Assembly: GCA_902792905.1 (NCBI GenBank)
Contig: CADBBH010000002.1
Location: 62,001-126,000 of the forward strand
DNA from: Oscillospiraceae bacterium
GTDB lineage: Bacteria > Bacillota > Clostridia > Oscillospirales > Acutalibacteraceae
DNA: 64,000 bases
Direction: 5' to 3'
The translations under genes and the position numbers were made by a program. Under the pieces are notes generated by a model. It was not told the DNA's origin and did not search any database. It saw nothing but the letters and a program-made list of their open reading frames with translations. Below are positions 25,223-33,005 of the stretch, in pieces. Each line of letters starts with the position of its first letter. Positions within the stretch are counted from its first letter, which is position 1.

Positions 25223-26890
25223 ATGGAAACTAAAAAAACACTTGCAACAGAATATCCCGATATTGCAAAAGAGTGGCATCCAACTAAAAACGGAACACTA
25301 AAGCCAACCGACGTAACCACAGGGTCGCATAAAAAAGTATGGTGGCTAGGTTTATGCGGGCACGAATGGCAAGCTACAATTCATAATCGCACATCTGCTG
25401 GAACTGGCTGCCCGTATTGCTCAAATCGAAAGGTGCTGAGTGGTTTTAACGACTTGGCAACAACCAATCCTTCAGTTGCAAACGAATGGAATTACGAGAA
25501 AAATATAGATTTATTGCCTACGATGATTTCTTCTGGTTCCAATAAAAAAGTGTGGTGGAAATGTTCCTTGGGACATGAATGGCAAGCAGTGATAGTTGAG
25601 CGATCTCTTCGAGGAACAGGATGCCCTTACTGTGCAAATCAAAAAGTTTTGGTGGGCTTTAACGATTTGGCTACAATGAATCCAGATATTGCATCAGAAT
25701 GGAATTATAACAAGAACCAGAATCTTCAACCAACAATGGTTTCGTCAGGTTCTCAAAAAAGAGTATGGTGGAAATGCTCTTTGGGACATGAATGGCAAGA
25801 AACAATAGTTAAGCGAACTGCAAGAGGATATGGTTGTCCTGTCTGCTCGGGACATAAAGTGCTTTCTGGATTTAATGACTTAGCTACAATATACCCTGAT
25901 ATTGCGGAGGAATGGCATCCGACCAAAAACGCCGACTTAACACCTTGCGAAGTTTCACCTTCTTCAAACAGGAAAGTTTGGTGGATCTGCAGAAAAGGTC
26001 ACGAATGGCAGGCAAGGATAGGGAGCAGAACACTTAAAAAGTCTGGGTGCCCAATTTGTAATCAAGAGTTAAAAACATCCTTTCCAGAGCAAGCAATTCT
26101 GTTCTATTGTAGAATGCTAACTTCAGCAGAAAGTAGAAATACAGATTACGGAAAAGAAATAGACATATATCTTCCAAAGTATCGAATAGGAATTGAGCAT
26201 AATGGTAGTTATTATCACAAAGGCAAACAAGAACATGACAAGAAAAAGATAGCTTTTTTTGATCAAAAAGGTATTCGCATTATTTCAGTTGTTGAGAGTA
26301 ATAAGAATTCCGTTGCCGATAACACAATTGAATATCGCGCATCATCAAATAAAGAATCTTTAAATTGGGCTATTGGTGAACTGCTTGAGCTAATTGGTTT
26401 TGAGAAGATAGATGTTGATGTTGAAAGAGATGCATCTAAAATATACGAACAATACATTATTGCTGAAAAGGCAAATAGTTTGGCCTCAAATAATCCTGAA
26501 ATTGCAAACGAATGGAACTATGAGAAAAATGGTTTATTGACCCCAGAACTGGTATCAAATGCATCAGGTAAAAAAGTATGGTGGAAATGTAGCAAAGGAC
26601 ACGAATGGCAAGCAACAGTTAGTGACCGAAAAAAAGGATATGGTTGTCCTTATTGCTCAGGGAATAAAGTGATGCCAGGATTTAATGATTTGGCAACAAA
26701 GAATCCTGTTCTTGCTACTGAGTGGCACCCAACAAAGAACGGAGATTTATTACCGTCTCAAATTGCACCGAAATCCAGCAAAAAATTTTGGTGGTTGTGC
26801 AAGAACGGACATGAATGGCAGGCAACTGTCAGAAATAGAGCAAGTGGCTCTAGTTGTCCGATTTGTAAAACTAAAAAAGGCCATAAGTAA
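25223..26890 (+). CDS. Six-repeat zinc-ribbon protein with internal PD-(D/E)XK-like nuclease core
   Basis: This 555-residue protein is built from six copies of a 70-71-residue zinc-ribbon unit (residues about 7-77, 78-148, 149-219, 220-283, 420-489, 490-555). Each unit reads P-x(2)-A-x-EW ... VWW-x-C-x(2)-GHEWQ ... GCPxC, i.e. a C-x3-H plus C-x2-C ligand set typical of the treble-clef/zinc-ribbon family DUF4379. Between units four and five lies a nuclease-like core (about 285-400). It has Glu289 in FPEQA, Asp314 in EIDIYLP and Glu325 in IGIEHNGSYYH, the D...ExN/K pattern of Vsr/DUF559-type PD-(D/E)XK enzymes. GAGGT precedes the ATG by 8 bases. DNA binding plus cleavage is the likely role. The gene is clearly more AT-rich than the core genes and stands alone beside tRNA genes. 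Confidence 0.85.
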   Translation: METKKTLATEYPDIAKEWHPTKNGTLKPTDVTTGSHKKVWWLGLCGHEWQATIHNRTSAGTGCPYCSNRKVLSGFNDLATTNPSVANEWNYEKNIDLLPTMISSGSNKKVWWKCSLGHEWQAVIVERSLRGTGCPYCANQKVLVGFNDLATMNPDIASEWNYNKNQNLQPTMVSSGSQKRVWWKCSLGHEWQETIVKRTARGYGCPVCSGHKVLSGFNDLATIYPDIAEEWHPTKNADLTPCEVSPSSNRKVWWICRKGHEWQARIGSRTLKKSGCPICNQELKTSFPEQAILFYCRMLTSAESRNTDYGKEIDIYLPKYRIGIEHNGSYYHKGKQEHDKKKIAFFDQKGIRIISVVESNKNSVADNTIEYRASSNKESLNWAIGELLELIGFEKIDVDVERDASKIYEQYIIAEKANSLASNNPEIANEWNYEKNGLLTPELVSNASGKKVWWKCSKGHEWQATVSDRKKGYGCPYCSGNKVMPGFNDLATKNPVLATEWHPTKNGDLLPSQIAPKSSKKFWWLCKNGHEWQATVRNRASGSSCPICKTKKGHK

Positions 26891-26956
26891 GATTTATTAT
26901 TTGAATTGTATAATAGGAAAGTTGTTATAATAATTGGTAGAGGATATAGTATTTGA

Positions 26957-27228
26957 GTGGGAAGAAGTGTTATTGTTTATAATACAATTCAATTATCATA
27001 TGCAAATCGCTTTGTTTTTGGAGATAAGAATAGTTTAACGGCATTAAGAGGGCTACAAAGAATCAGCTCAATAATGCATTAGAAAAATGCCGAACAAAGC
27101 GTTATTTAGTTCTCGAAATCAAAAATCGTGCACCATTTGAAAATCGTGCACTTTCAAATCTTTGTATTAAATATGTAGTCGAAAGACAGGAGAGAGCGTT
27201 TGCAAAAGCAGACGCTCTTTTTGCTTAA
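26957..27228 (+). pseudogene. Possible frameshifted gene remnant
   Basis: A GTG-initiated frame (26957-27082, 41 codons) contains YANRFVFGDKNSLTALRG. An overlapping frame one base away (27034-27228, 64 codons, no start codon) continues with ATKNQLNNALEKCRTKRYL and a tail ending in ERAFAKADALFA. Read as one gene with a single frameshift near 27050 they would form about 90 residues of plausible protein. No family is recognised and the second frame partly runs through a terminator hairpin, so chance openness is possible. A 12-base direct repeat AAAATCGTGCAC occurs at 27122 and 27140. Confidence 0.3.
27193..27224 (+). terminator. Intrinsic terminator at end of AT-rich islet
   Basis: Arms AGAGCGTTTGC and GCAGACGCTCT (one G-U pair) with an AAAA loop are followed by TTTTTGCTT. 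Confidence 0.85.
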
Positions 27229-27239
27229 AAATTAAATAA

Positions 27240-27312
27240 TTAACGAAAAACGTTAAAAATATCTTGACAAACATAAATTTTGTGATATAATCAATTTAAC
27301 GATAAACATTAA
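27240..27312 (+). promoter_or_regulatory. Promoter with twin palindromic operators, DUF2975-XRE operon
   Basis: The promoter is TTGACA (27264-27269), 16 bases, then TGA-TATAAT (-10 at 27286-27291). One operator, TTAACG-N5-CGTTAA, lies at 27240-27256 just upstream of the -35 box. A second, TTAACG-N5-CATTAA, lies at 27296-27312 over the expected start site. Both have the same 6-5-6 geometry. Autoregulation by the XRE protein encoded downstream is the natural reading. Confidence 0.75.
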
Positions 27313-27334
27313 TATTATTCAGGAGTGATTAATT

Positions 27335-28051
27335 ATGAACAGCAATTCCATCAAAAAAATCAATGCCGCGGGCACAGCGGGCTATGTTATATCAATCCTT
27401 ATGATTATCTGCGCCATTGCCGCGCTCGTCGCAGCGTGTATAGGAACCATCGCGGTTGCCGCCATTATTAAGGATGATGTGAGCATTACAGTTGATTCGC
27501 AGGCAAAAATCGATCTCGGCAGCAACTCTCTGAGCAAGCTCAAGCATTTTATCGGTATTGACGGCCTCGACAATCTTGAGGACCTGGTGAACAATACCGA
27601 AGGTCTCGATATAACTGTCAACGGCGTGAATTTCAAAGATGTCAGCGCCGTACAGAAGGACGGCAGGGTAGTTATAAACGCCGAAGGCGCAAAGAATACA
27701 ATCAGCCTCAAAAAAGTCCTGTTTTACTGCATAGTCGGTATTCTTTATTGCATCGCCTGCGTAATCGCGCTCTATATGGTAAAAGGACTGATGAATCTTC
27801 TCAGGAAATGCGAAACGCCGTTTTCCGATGAGATAATAAAGAAATTGACTGCTTTTGCGTATTCGCTCATCCCCGTAGTTGTTCTGAACAGTGCGCTTGA
27901 CGGCGCGAAGCCTTTCCTGAACGGTTCGACCGAATTTGCGGGAACAAATATCGACCTGACCACTTTGCTCATCGCGGCGGTTATAATTATTCTGATAATG
28001 ATTTTCAAGCATGGCGCGCTCCTGCAGCGCGAATCCGACGAGACTCTCTGA
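27335..28051 (+). CDS. DUF2975 family membrane protein
   Basis: This 238-residue protein has four predicted membrane helices (about 14-43, 130-152, 168-186 and 206-228). A soluble, probably extracytoplasmic stretch separates helices one and two. The arrangement and the partner gene, a small YozG-like XRE regulator 13 bases downstream, match the common Bacillota pair DUF2975 plus XRE. AGGAGTGA precedes the ATG. The function is not established; pairs of this kind are often treated as membrane-linked regulatory modules. It is controlled by the twin-operator promoter immediately upstream. Confidence 0.87.
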   Translation: MNSNSIKKINAAGTAGYVISILMIICAIAALVAACIGTIAVAAIIKDDVSITVDSQAKIDLGSNSLSKLKHFIGIDGLDNLEDLVNNTEGLDITVNGVNFKDVSAVQKDGRVVINAEGAKNTISLKKVLFYCIVGILYCIACVIALYMVKGLMNLLRKCETPFSDEIIKKLTAFAYSLIPVVVLNSALDGAKPFLNGSTEFAGTNIDLTTLLIAAVIIILIMIFKHGALLQRESDETL

Positions 28052-28064
28052 GGATATAAGAACT

Positions 28065-28280
28065 ATGGGAAAGATAGTATTAAGACTCGACAGGATGATG
28101 GCGGACCGTAAAATAAGTCTCAATGAGCTCTCGGAAAAGGTTGGGGTCGCAAACGTCAACCTCTCAAAGCTCAAGAACGGTCACGTCAGCGCAATTCGCT
28201 TTTCAACACTTGAAGCGCTCTGTGACACGCTGAACTGCCAGCCGGGAGATATTCTGGAATACGATCCTGGGAATGAATAA
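28065..28280 (+). CDS. Small XRE-family transcriptional regulator (YozG-like)
   Basis: The ATG at 28065 follows AGGAT by 9 bases and gives a 71-residue protein consisting almost only of a Cro/C1-type helix-turn-helix (SLNELSEKVGVANVNLSKLKNG), ending in CQPGDILEYDP. This is the standard form of YozG-like regulators paired with DUF2975 proteins. An upstream in-frame ATG would lie inside the DUF2975 gene and has no ribosome site. It probably binds the two TTAACG palindromes in front of the operon. Confidence 0.92.
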   Translation: MGKIVLRLDRMMADRKISLNELSEKVGVANVNLSKLKNGHVSAIRFSTLEALCDTLNCQPGDILEYDPGNE

Positions 28281-28302
28281 AAAATGAAATGATATAAAAA
28301 AC

Positions 28303-28330
28303 AGCCTCTCCTGTGTGCAGGAGAGGCTTT
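28303..28330. terminator. Bidirectional terminator (XRE operon / ftsZ)
   Basis: Arms AGCCTCTCCTG and CAGGAGAGGCT with loop TGTG. The minus side continues into GTTTTTTAT, a good U-run for ftsZ; the plus side continues TTCCTG. Confidence 0.88.
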
Positions 28331-28342
28331 CCTGTTATTTAA

Positions 28343-29548
28343 TTATTTCTTATCCTTATTGATAAGATCATTTATGAGACTGTAGAATTCATCCTCATCG
28401 GATTCTGCCGCGGGAGCGTCTGCGCCGGGAACTGCGGGAGCGCCGGAAGAAATCTCATCGGCTGCGTCAAAAGTGGGAACCGACGGGCTGCCTGAGCTCT
28501 TTTTGGGAGCCGCAGGAGCGCTGAGATCAGCGGGCTCTGCCTTTGAGGGAGTATAGAAAGGATTCTTATTTGAATTCTTGGGATTGTTGCTGATATTGTC
28601 AAAACCTGTGGCGATGACGGTGATGGTGAGCTCATCGTCAAGATCGGGATTGAATACGATACCCCAGGTGATGTTTGCATCCTCGGAAGCGCTCTCGGTA
28701 ATCTTCTCGGCAGCCTGCTCGATTTCTTCGATATCGATATCCTCGGAAGCTACGAAGGAAATAATGATTCCCTTTGCGCCGGCGATTGAAGTCTCAAGAA
28801 GGGGAGAGGAGATTGCCTGGGTTGCCGCGACAACTGCTTTATCCTTGCCTTTAGCGGTGCCTACGCCCATGTGAGCGTAGCCTGCCTGGCTCATAATGCT
28901 CTTGATATCGGCAAAGTCGAGGTTGATGAAACCGGGAACGGTGATGAGTTCGGAAATGCTCTTTACGCCCTGAAGAAGGACCTCATCGGCAGCCGCAAAA
29001 GCGTTGATTGCCTGAGTGGTCTTGTTTCCGCCGAGCAGGAGCTTCTGATTGGGGATAACGATGAGCGAGTCAACGTTCTTAACGAGCTTCTCGATACCCG
29101 AGATGGCTTCGTTCATTCTTTTTTTGCCTTCCCAGTTGAAGGGCTTGGTAACTACGCCGATGGTGAGTGCGCCTGCGTCCTTTGCGATGCCCGCGATAAT
29201 CGGAGCAGCGCCGGTGCCTGTGCCACCGCCCATACCGGTGGTGACGAAGACCATATCGGTTCCCTTGATGGCATCCTCGATAGCCTGCTTGCTCTCTTCG
29301 GCTGCCTCTGCGCCTGTGGCACTGTTGCCGCCTGCGCCCTGACCCTTGGTGGTCTTTTCGCCTATCTGAATCTTATGAGTAGCTTTTGATTTTGAAAGAA
29401 CCTGTTTATCGGTATTAACCGCGATGAATTCGGCACCCTGAATGCCTCTTTCTATCATTCTGTTTACTGCGTTACCGCCGCCGCCGCCGACACCGATAAC
29501 CTTAATCTGCACAACATTGTCGATTTCATTGTCATACTGAAATGCCAT
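28343..29548 (-). CDS. ftsZ: Cell division GTPase FtsZ
   Basis: This 401-residue tubulin homologue forms the cytokinetic Z-ring. The core shows [17 protein letters not shown], the tubulin signature [10 protein letters not shown] and the T7-loop region [11 protein letters not shown]. After residue about 315 comes a Pro/Ala/Ser linker. The C terminus ends in [18 protein letters not shown]. The usual C-terminal conserved peptide (D-I-P-x-F-L/I-R, contacting FtsA, SepF or ZapA-type partners) is not seen. Start follows GGAGGTA. ftsZ is separated from ftsQ by a 109-base AT-rich gap that may carry its own promoter, and ftsA is not present. Confidence 0.98.
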   Translation of the reverse strand: MAFQYDNEIDNVVQIKVIGVGGGGGNAVNRMIERGIQGAEFIAVNTDKQVLSKSKATHKIQIGEKTTKGQGAGGNSATGAEAAEESKQAIEDAIKGTDMVFVTTGMGGGTGTGAAPIIAGIAKDAGALTIGVVTKPFNWEGKKRMNEAISGIEKLVKNVDSLIVIPNQKLLLGGNKTTQAINAFAAADEVLLQGVKSISELITVPGFINLDFADIKSIMSQAGYAHMGVGTAKGKDKAVVAATQAISSPLLETSIAGAKGIIISFVASEDIDIEEIEQAAEKITESASEDANITWGIVFNPDLDDELTITVIATGFDNISNNPKNSNKNPFYTPSKAEPADLSAPAAPKKSSGSPSVPTFDAADEISSGAPAVPGADAPAAESDEDEFYSLINDLINKDKK

Positions 29549-29657
29549 TTATACTTACCTCCAAAAGATATTTAGATGTTCTTCCTCATATTATACTAAT
29601 TTATATTATCATATAAATAACTAAATTACAACAATTTTTTTATAAAAATTGCATTAT

Positions 29658-30611
29658 TTATCCGATTATGTCCGCAGAGTCCGATTGTGAGGGGACGGTA
29701 TTATCCGGCTGTATAACCGTGTCTGCGGCGGTTTGAACACCCGCTTCGTCCGTTTCGGTTTCTTCCTCTGCGTTTTCGCTGCGGTCCTGTTCCTCAAGGA
29801 ATTCCACGAGCTCCGGCAGGTCCTTCAGGTCGTCGGGAGCGAAGACTGCCTTTTTGTTAATTGTTACGTCAAGCTCGCCGTATTGAGCGGGGGAGAGCTT
29901 ATTCTCTTCATCAAGCGATTTCTTGGCAAGAGAGAGCTTATTTGCGAGATTCTCGGCTTTACCGATTTTTACAATGATTCTGTTGTCATAGACAAGGTAA
30001 ATATTGTTCTCATCGCCGATATTTATCATATTGATGTCCTCGAGCGCCGTATCCTCAATCGCCTGAGCAATCTCAATCAGCGCGTCGCGGATTGCGTCAT
30101 CTCCCGGCTTTCCGGTGAATGAGAGAATCTGACCTGCGGAATAAGATGAAATCGGTCTGCCCTTGACCGTTACCGTATCTTCGGGGAGCTTGTCGGTAGC
30201 TTCCAGAACCTTCAGTCTGCCGTTTGTTACAGCATAGCAGTTCTTTGAGAGCTCAACCGAGAAGGCTTTTTTTGCTGTGCTGACTTCGATTCGCAGCCCT
30301 CTCGGATACTGCTTTGAGATTGTAACATTATCTGTATATGGCAGGGCGGATTCAACGAGGTCTTCAAGCTTTTCCGTTTTTATCAGGAACATGCTCTTTC
30401 CTTCGCACGCTTTCACGGAATTGACTATATCATCGCGCGAATAGGGGCTCTCGCCCGCAACCGTGAATTTTGCGACCCTGCAGAAGACAACGGAGAGCAC
30501 CACCAGCACCGTCGAAATAAAGAGAATTCCGACAGTGCTGTGAAGAATGGTGCGCCTGCGCTTTCGCTTTTTGGCGAGCGCGGCCTTGTTGTCGTAGTTT
30601 TTCCGATCCAT
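29658..30611 (-). CDS. ftsQ: FtsQ/DivIB-type cell division protein
   Basis: This 317-residue bitopic protein has a basic N-terminal cytoplasmic tail (KKRKRRRTILHS), one membrane helix (about 25-45), a POTRA domain (KFTVAGESPYSRDDIVNSV) and a FtsQ/DivIB beta domain. An acidic low-complexity tail follows (EEETETDEAGVQ). It links cytoplasmic and periplasmic parts of the divisome. It begins one base after the murG stop codon, so translation is probably coupled. Position in the cluster agrees with the ftsQ place of other Bacillota. Confidence 0.9.
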   Translation of the reverse strand: MDRKNYDNKAALAKKRKRRRTILHSTVGILFISTVLVVLSVVFCRVAKFTVAGESPYSRDDIVNSVKACEGKSMFLIKTEKLEDLVESALPYTDNVTISKQYPRGLRIEVSTAKKAFSVELSKNCYAVTNGRLKVLEATDKLPEDTVTVKGRPISSYSAGQILSFTGKPGDDAIRDALIEIAQAIEDTALEDINMINIGDENNIYLVYDNRIIVKIGKAENLANKLSLAKKSLDEENKLSPAQYGELDVTINKKAVFAPDDLKDLPELVEFLEEQDRSENAEEETETDEAGVQTAADTVIQPDNTVPSQSDSADIIG

Positions 30612-31739
30612 TTATTTTACCAGTTCGCAGAGGGTATTGTATATTCTGTCTGTAGCGTCAATAACCGCCATCGCGCGGGCGTTTCTCCCGATTTCCGCAA
30701 GGCGTTCTCTGTCTGCGAGCAGAGAATTGACAGTTTCGGTAAGCTTTTCGGGAGTGAGGTCTTTTTCCTCAATTATCAGCGCCGCGTTATTGTTTACGAG
30801 CGCCATTGCGTTATGATACTGATGGTTCTCCGCAACATAGGGAGAGGGGATGAGTATTGACGCTTTGCCTGTTGCCTGCAGTTCGCTCAATGTGCTGGCG
30901 CCGGAGCGGCATATTACAAGATCCGCGGCAGGCAGAGATTTGGGTATATCAATATATTCCGTTATCCGTATATTCTTATGCTCAGCGAGGTTTATGCCAT
31001 CTTTTTCGAGGTCGGGCGCGAACGACGTACCGTTCTTTCCCGTAGCGTGAAGAAAAACGCAGTCATTATCGTTGCACTTTGCCTTTATCATGCCGAAAAC
31101 TGCGTCGTTAACCGGCTTCGCGCCGAGTGAGCCGCCCATTGACAGAATAAGAGGAAGACCGCCGAGATCCAATTCTTTCTTTGCCGTTTCTTCATCGCAG
31201 GAGAGAATATCGCCCCTTATCGGAAGACCGGTAACGACCGGCTGATTCTTAGCTTTCATATACTCGCCGGCTTTTTCATTGGTGAGCATAACCCTGTCAA
31301 CCTTCTTGGCGAGCGCCTTGTTGGTGACGCCGGGGAATGCGTTCTGCTCGTGAATGGCGGTCGGGATTTTCAGCTTTGCCGCCATTCTCAGAACGGGACC
31401 GCTGACATAGCCGCCGAAGCCGATGACGAGATCGGGGCTGAATTTTTTGATAATCTTCTTCGCCTGAGAAGAGGAGCGGAGGAGCTTTGAAAGGGTAACG
31501 AGATTATGCTTTATATCCTCGGGCTTGAACGAACGGTAAAAGCCCTGAATATCAATGAATTCAATATTGAAACCTGCGGCGGGAACAAGCTTTGATTCCA
31601 TTTTTTCTTTTGTTCCCACAAAGAGTATTTCCGCCTGAGGATTTTTATCTTTTATATAGGATGCAGTGCCGAGCGCGGGATTGATATGCCCGCCCGTGCC
31701 GCCTGCAGCTATGAGAATTCTTTCAGCCTTCAGCATCAT
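30612..31739 (-). CDS. murG: UDP-GlcNAc:lipid I GlcNAc transferase
   Basis: This 375-residue GT28 glycosyltransferase converts lipid I to lipid II on the inner face of the membrane. The N-terminal glycine loop is AAGGTGGHINPALGTA, the donor-site region LICRSGASTLSELQATGKASILIP occurs near residue 275, and HEQNAFPG near residue 130 is also typical. It overlaps ftsW by 17 bases, and ftsQ follows with no spacer. The start may be the ATG at 31739 or the second codon ATG. Confidence 0.97.
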   Translation of the reverse strand: MMLKAERILIAAGGTGGHINPALGTASYIKDKNPQAEILFVGTKEKMESKLVPAAGFNIEFIDIQGFYRSFKPEDIKHNLVTLSKLLRSSSQAKKIIKKFSPDLVIGFGGYVSGPVLRMAAKLKIPTAIHEQNAFPGVTNKALAKKVDRVMLTNEKAGEYMKAKNQPVVTGLPIRGDILSCDEETAKKELDLGGLPLILSMGGSLGAKPVNDAVFGMIKAKCNDNDCVFLHATGKNGTSFAPDLEKDGINLAEHKNIRITEYIDIPKSLPAADLVICRSGASTLSELQATGKASILIPSPYVAENHQYHNAMALVNNNAALIIEEKDLTPEKLTETVNSLLADRERLAEIGRNARAMAVIDATDRIYNTLCELVK

Positions 31740-32976
31740 TCTTTACCTCCGGTTTGTCTTTTCTTCTATCCTTTGAAACTCCGAGCACAAGGCCCATACT
31801 CGCAAGCGAAAAAATAAGCGATGTGCCGCCTTCGCTGAAGAAGGGGAGGGATATGCCGGTGTTGGGCAGGACCGAGGTCGCAACCGCAACGTTTATAAGC
31901 ACCTGAAGCGCCATCTGAGTGCTGATTCCGAGTACCAGCAGAGCGCCGAAATAAGTCTTTGACCGGTTCGCGATTTTAAAGCCCTGATAAACCAGCCAGC
32001 CGAAGAGGAAAAGCATGAATATCGCGGCTATGAAACCGCCTTCTTCCGCAAGAACTGCGAAGATGAAGTCGTTCGCTTTTTCCGAAAGGTTGCTGACCTT
32101 CTGACCGCTCTGACCGAAGCCGACTCCGAATAGACCGCCCGAGCCGATGCCGTACAGGGACTGCAGAATCTGCCTTGCATCATTAATGCGTTCTTTTGCC
32201 GTAATTTCGCCGTTGCCGAGTATCTTTTTCCAGATTATGATTCTGTTGACCTGGTATTCCTTTATGCCCGGTACCAGCAGCAGGGTTCTCGGCTTCCAGA
32301 TGATAACAAGCAGGAAGAAAACAACTATTGCCGTAATGATGAAAAACCACTTTTTGGGCATACCCGCGTACCACATCATAGCGTAGCCCATGCACAGGAA
32401 GAGAATAGCGCCCGAAAGATGGCTCTCAAGTACAAGCAGAACTCCGAAAAATCCCGTTATACAAAGGAAAATCCAGAATTGAAGAGTGGTATCGTGGAAT
32501 CTCTTATACTTATCCATAAGATAAGCGAGATACATTATAAACGCGATTTTCGCTATTTCGGACGGCTGGAAGAAGAAGAGCCAGCGGTGCGTGCCGTTGT
32601 AGTCCGTCCTTGTCAGAACGAGAAGAAGCATAATCAGGCAGGCACCGATGAACAGCGCCGAAAATTCACGGTAAACCTTCACGCTGATATTTGAGATAAC
32701 AAGCATCAGGACTATTCCGGCGATTGCACAGAGAAGCTGCTTCTTATTCTGATAACTCGCGGAATAGTGAGTGACGAGGCCGAAAACAACGAGGCCTATG
32801 ACGATAAGGAAATAAGTGATATCGAACCTGCCCGCAAGATTGAAGAACTTTTTACCGAGCGTCGCGGTTCCGAGCGGTCCTCTGTAAGTCTGCTTGAGTT
32901 CGGGCTTGAGGTATTCTTCCCATACGGGACGGAACTTTGACGGCTTCTTTGCCTGAACCTGTCCGCTGTTTTCCAT
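31723..32976 (-). CDS. ftsW: FtsW/SEDS-family peptidoglycan polymerase
   Basis: This 417-residue SEDS protein has about ten membrane helices. Recognisable elements are FQPSEIAKIAFIMYLAYLMDK, LLVLESHLSGAILF, GSGGLFGVGFGQSGQK and a late LPNTGISLPFFSEGGTS motif. It polymerises lipid II into glycan strands together with a class B penicillin-binding protein, probably the one at 35836. A cytoplasmic N-terminal extension of about 50 residues precedes helix 1. GGAGGTGAC precedes the ATG. It follows murF directly; mraY and murD, usually between these two, are missing. Confidence 0.96.
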   Translation of the reverse strand: MENSGQVQAKKPSKFRPVWEEYLKPELKQTYRGPLGTATLGKKFFNLAGRFDITYFLIVIGLVVFGLVTHYSASYQNKKQLLCAIAGIVLMLVISNISVKVYREFSALFIGACLIMLLLVLTRTDYNGTHRWLFFFQPSEIAKIAFIMYLAYLMDKYKRFHDTTLQFWIFLCITGFFGVLLVLESHLSGAILFLCMGYAMMWYAGMPKKWFFIITAIVVFFLLVIIWKPRTLLLVPGIKEYQVNRIIIWKKILGNGEITAKERINDARQILQSLYGIGSGGLFGVGFGQSGQKVSNLSEKANDFIFAVLAEEGGFIAAIFMLFLFGWLVYQGFKIANRSKTYFGALLVLGISTQMALQVLINVAVATSVLPNTGISLPFFSEGGTSLIFSLASMGLVLGVSKDRRKDKPEVKNDAEG

Positions 32977-33005
32977 ATCGTCACCTCCTTTGATCCGGTT
33001 AATTA

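Noticed and set aside
27122..27151. Two copies of AAAATCGTGCAC as the start of a CRISPR array
   Set aside because: Only two copies with an 18-base period and no spacer structure or cas genes.
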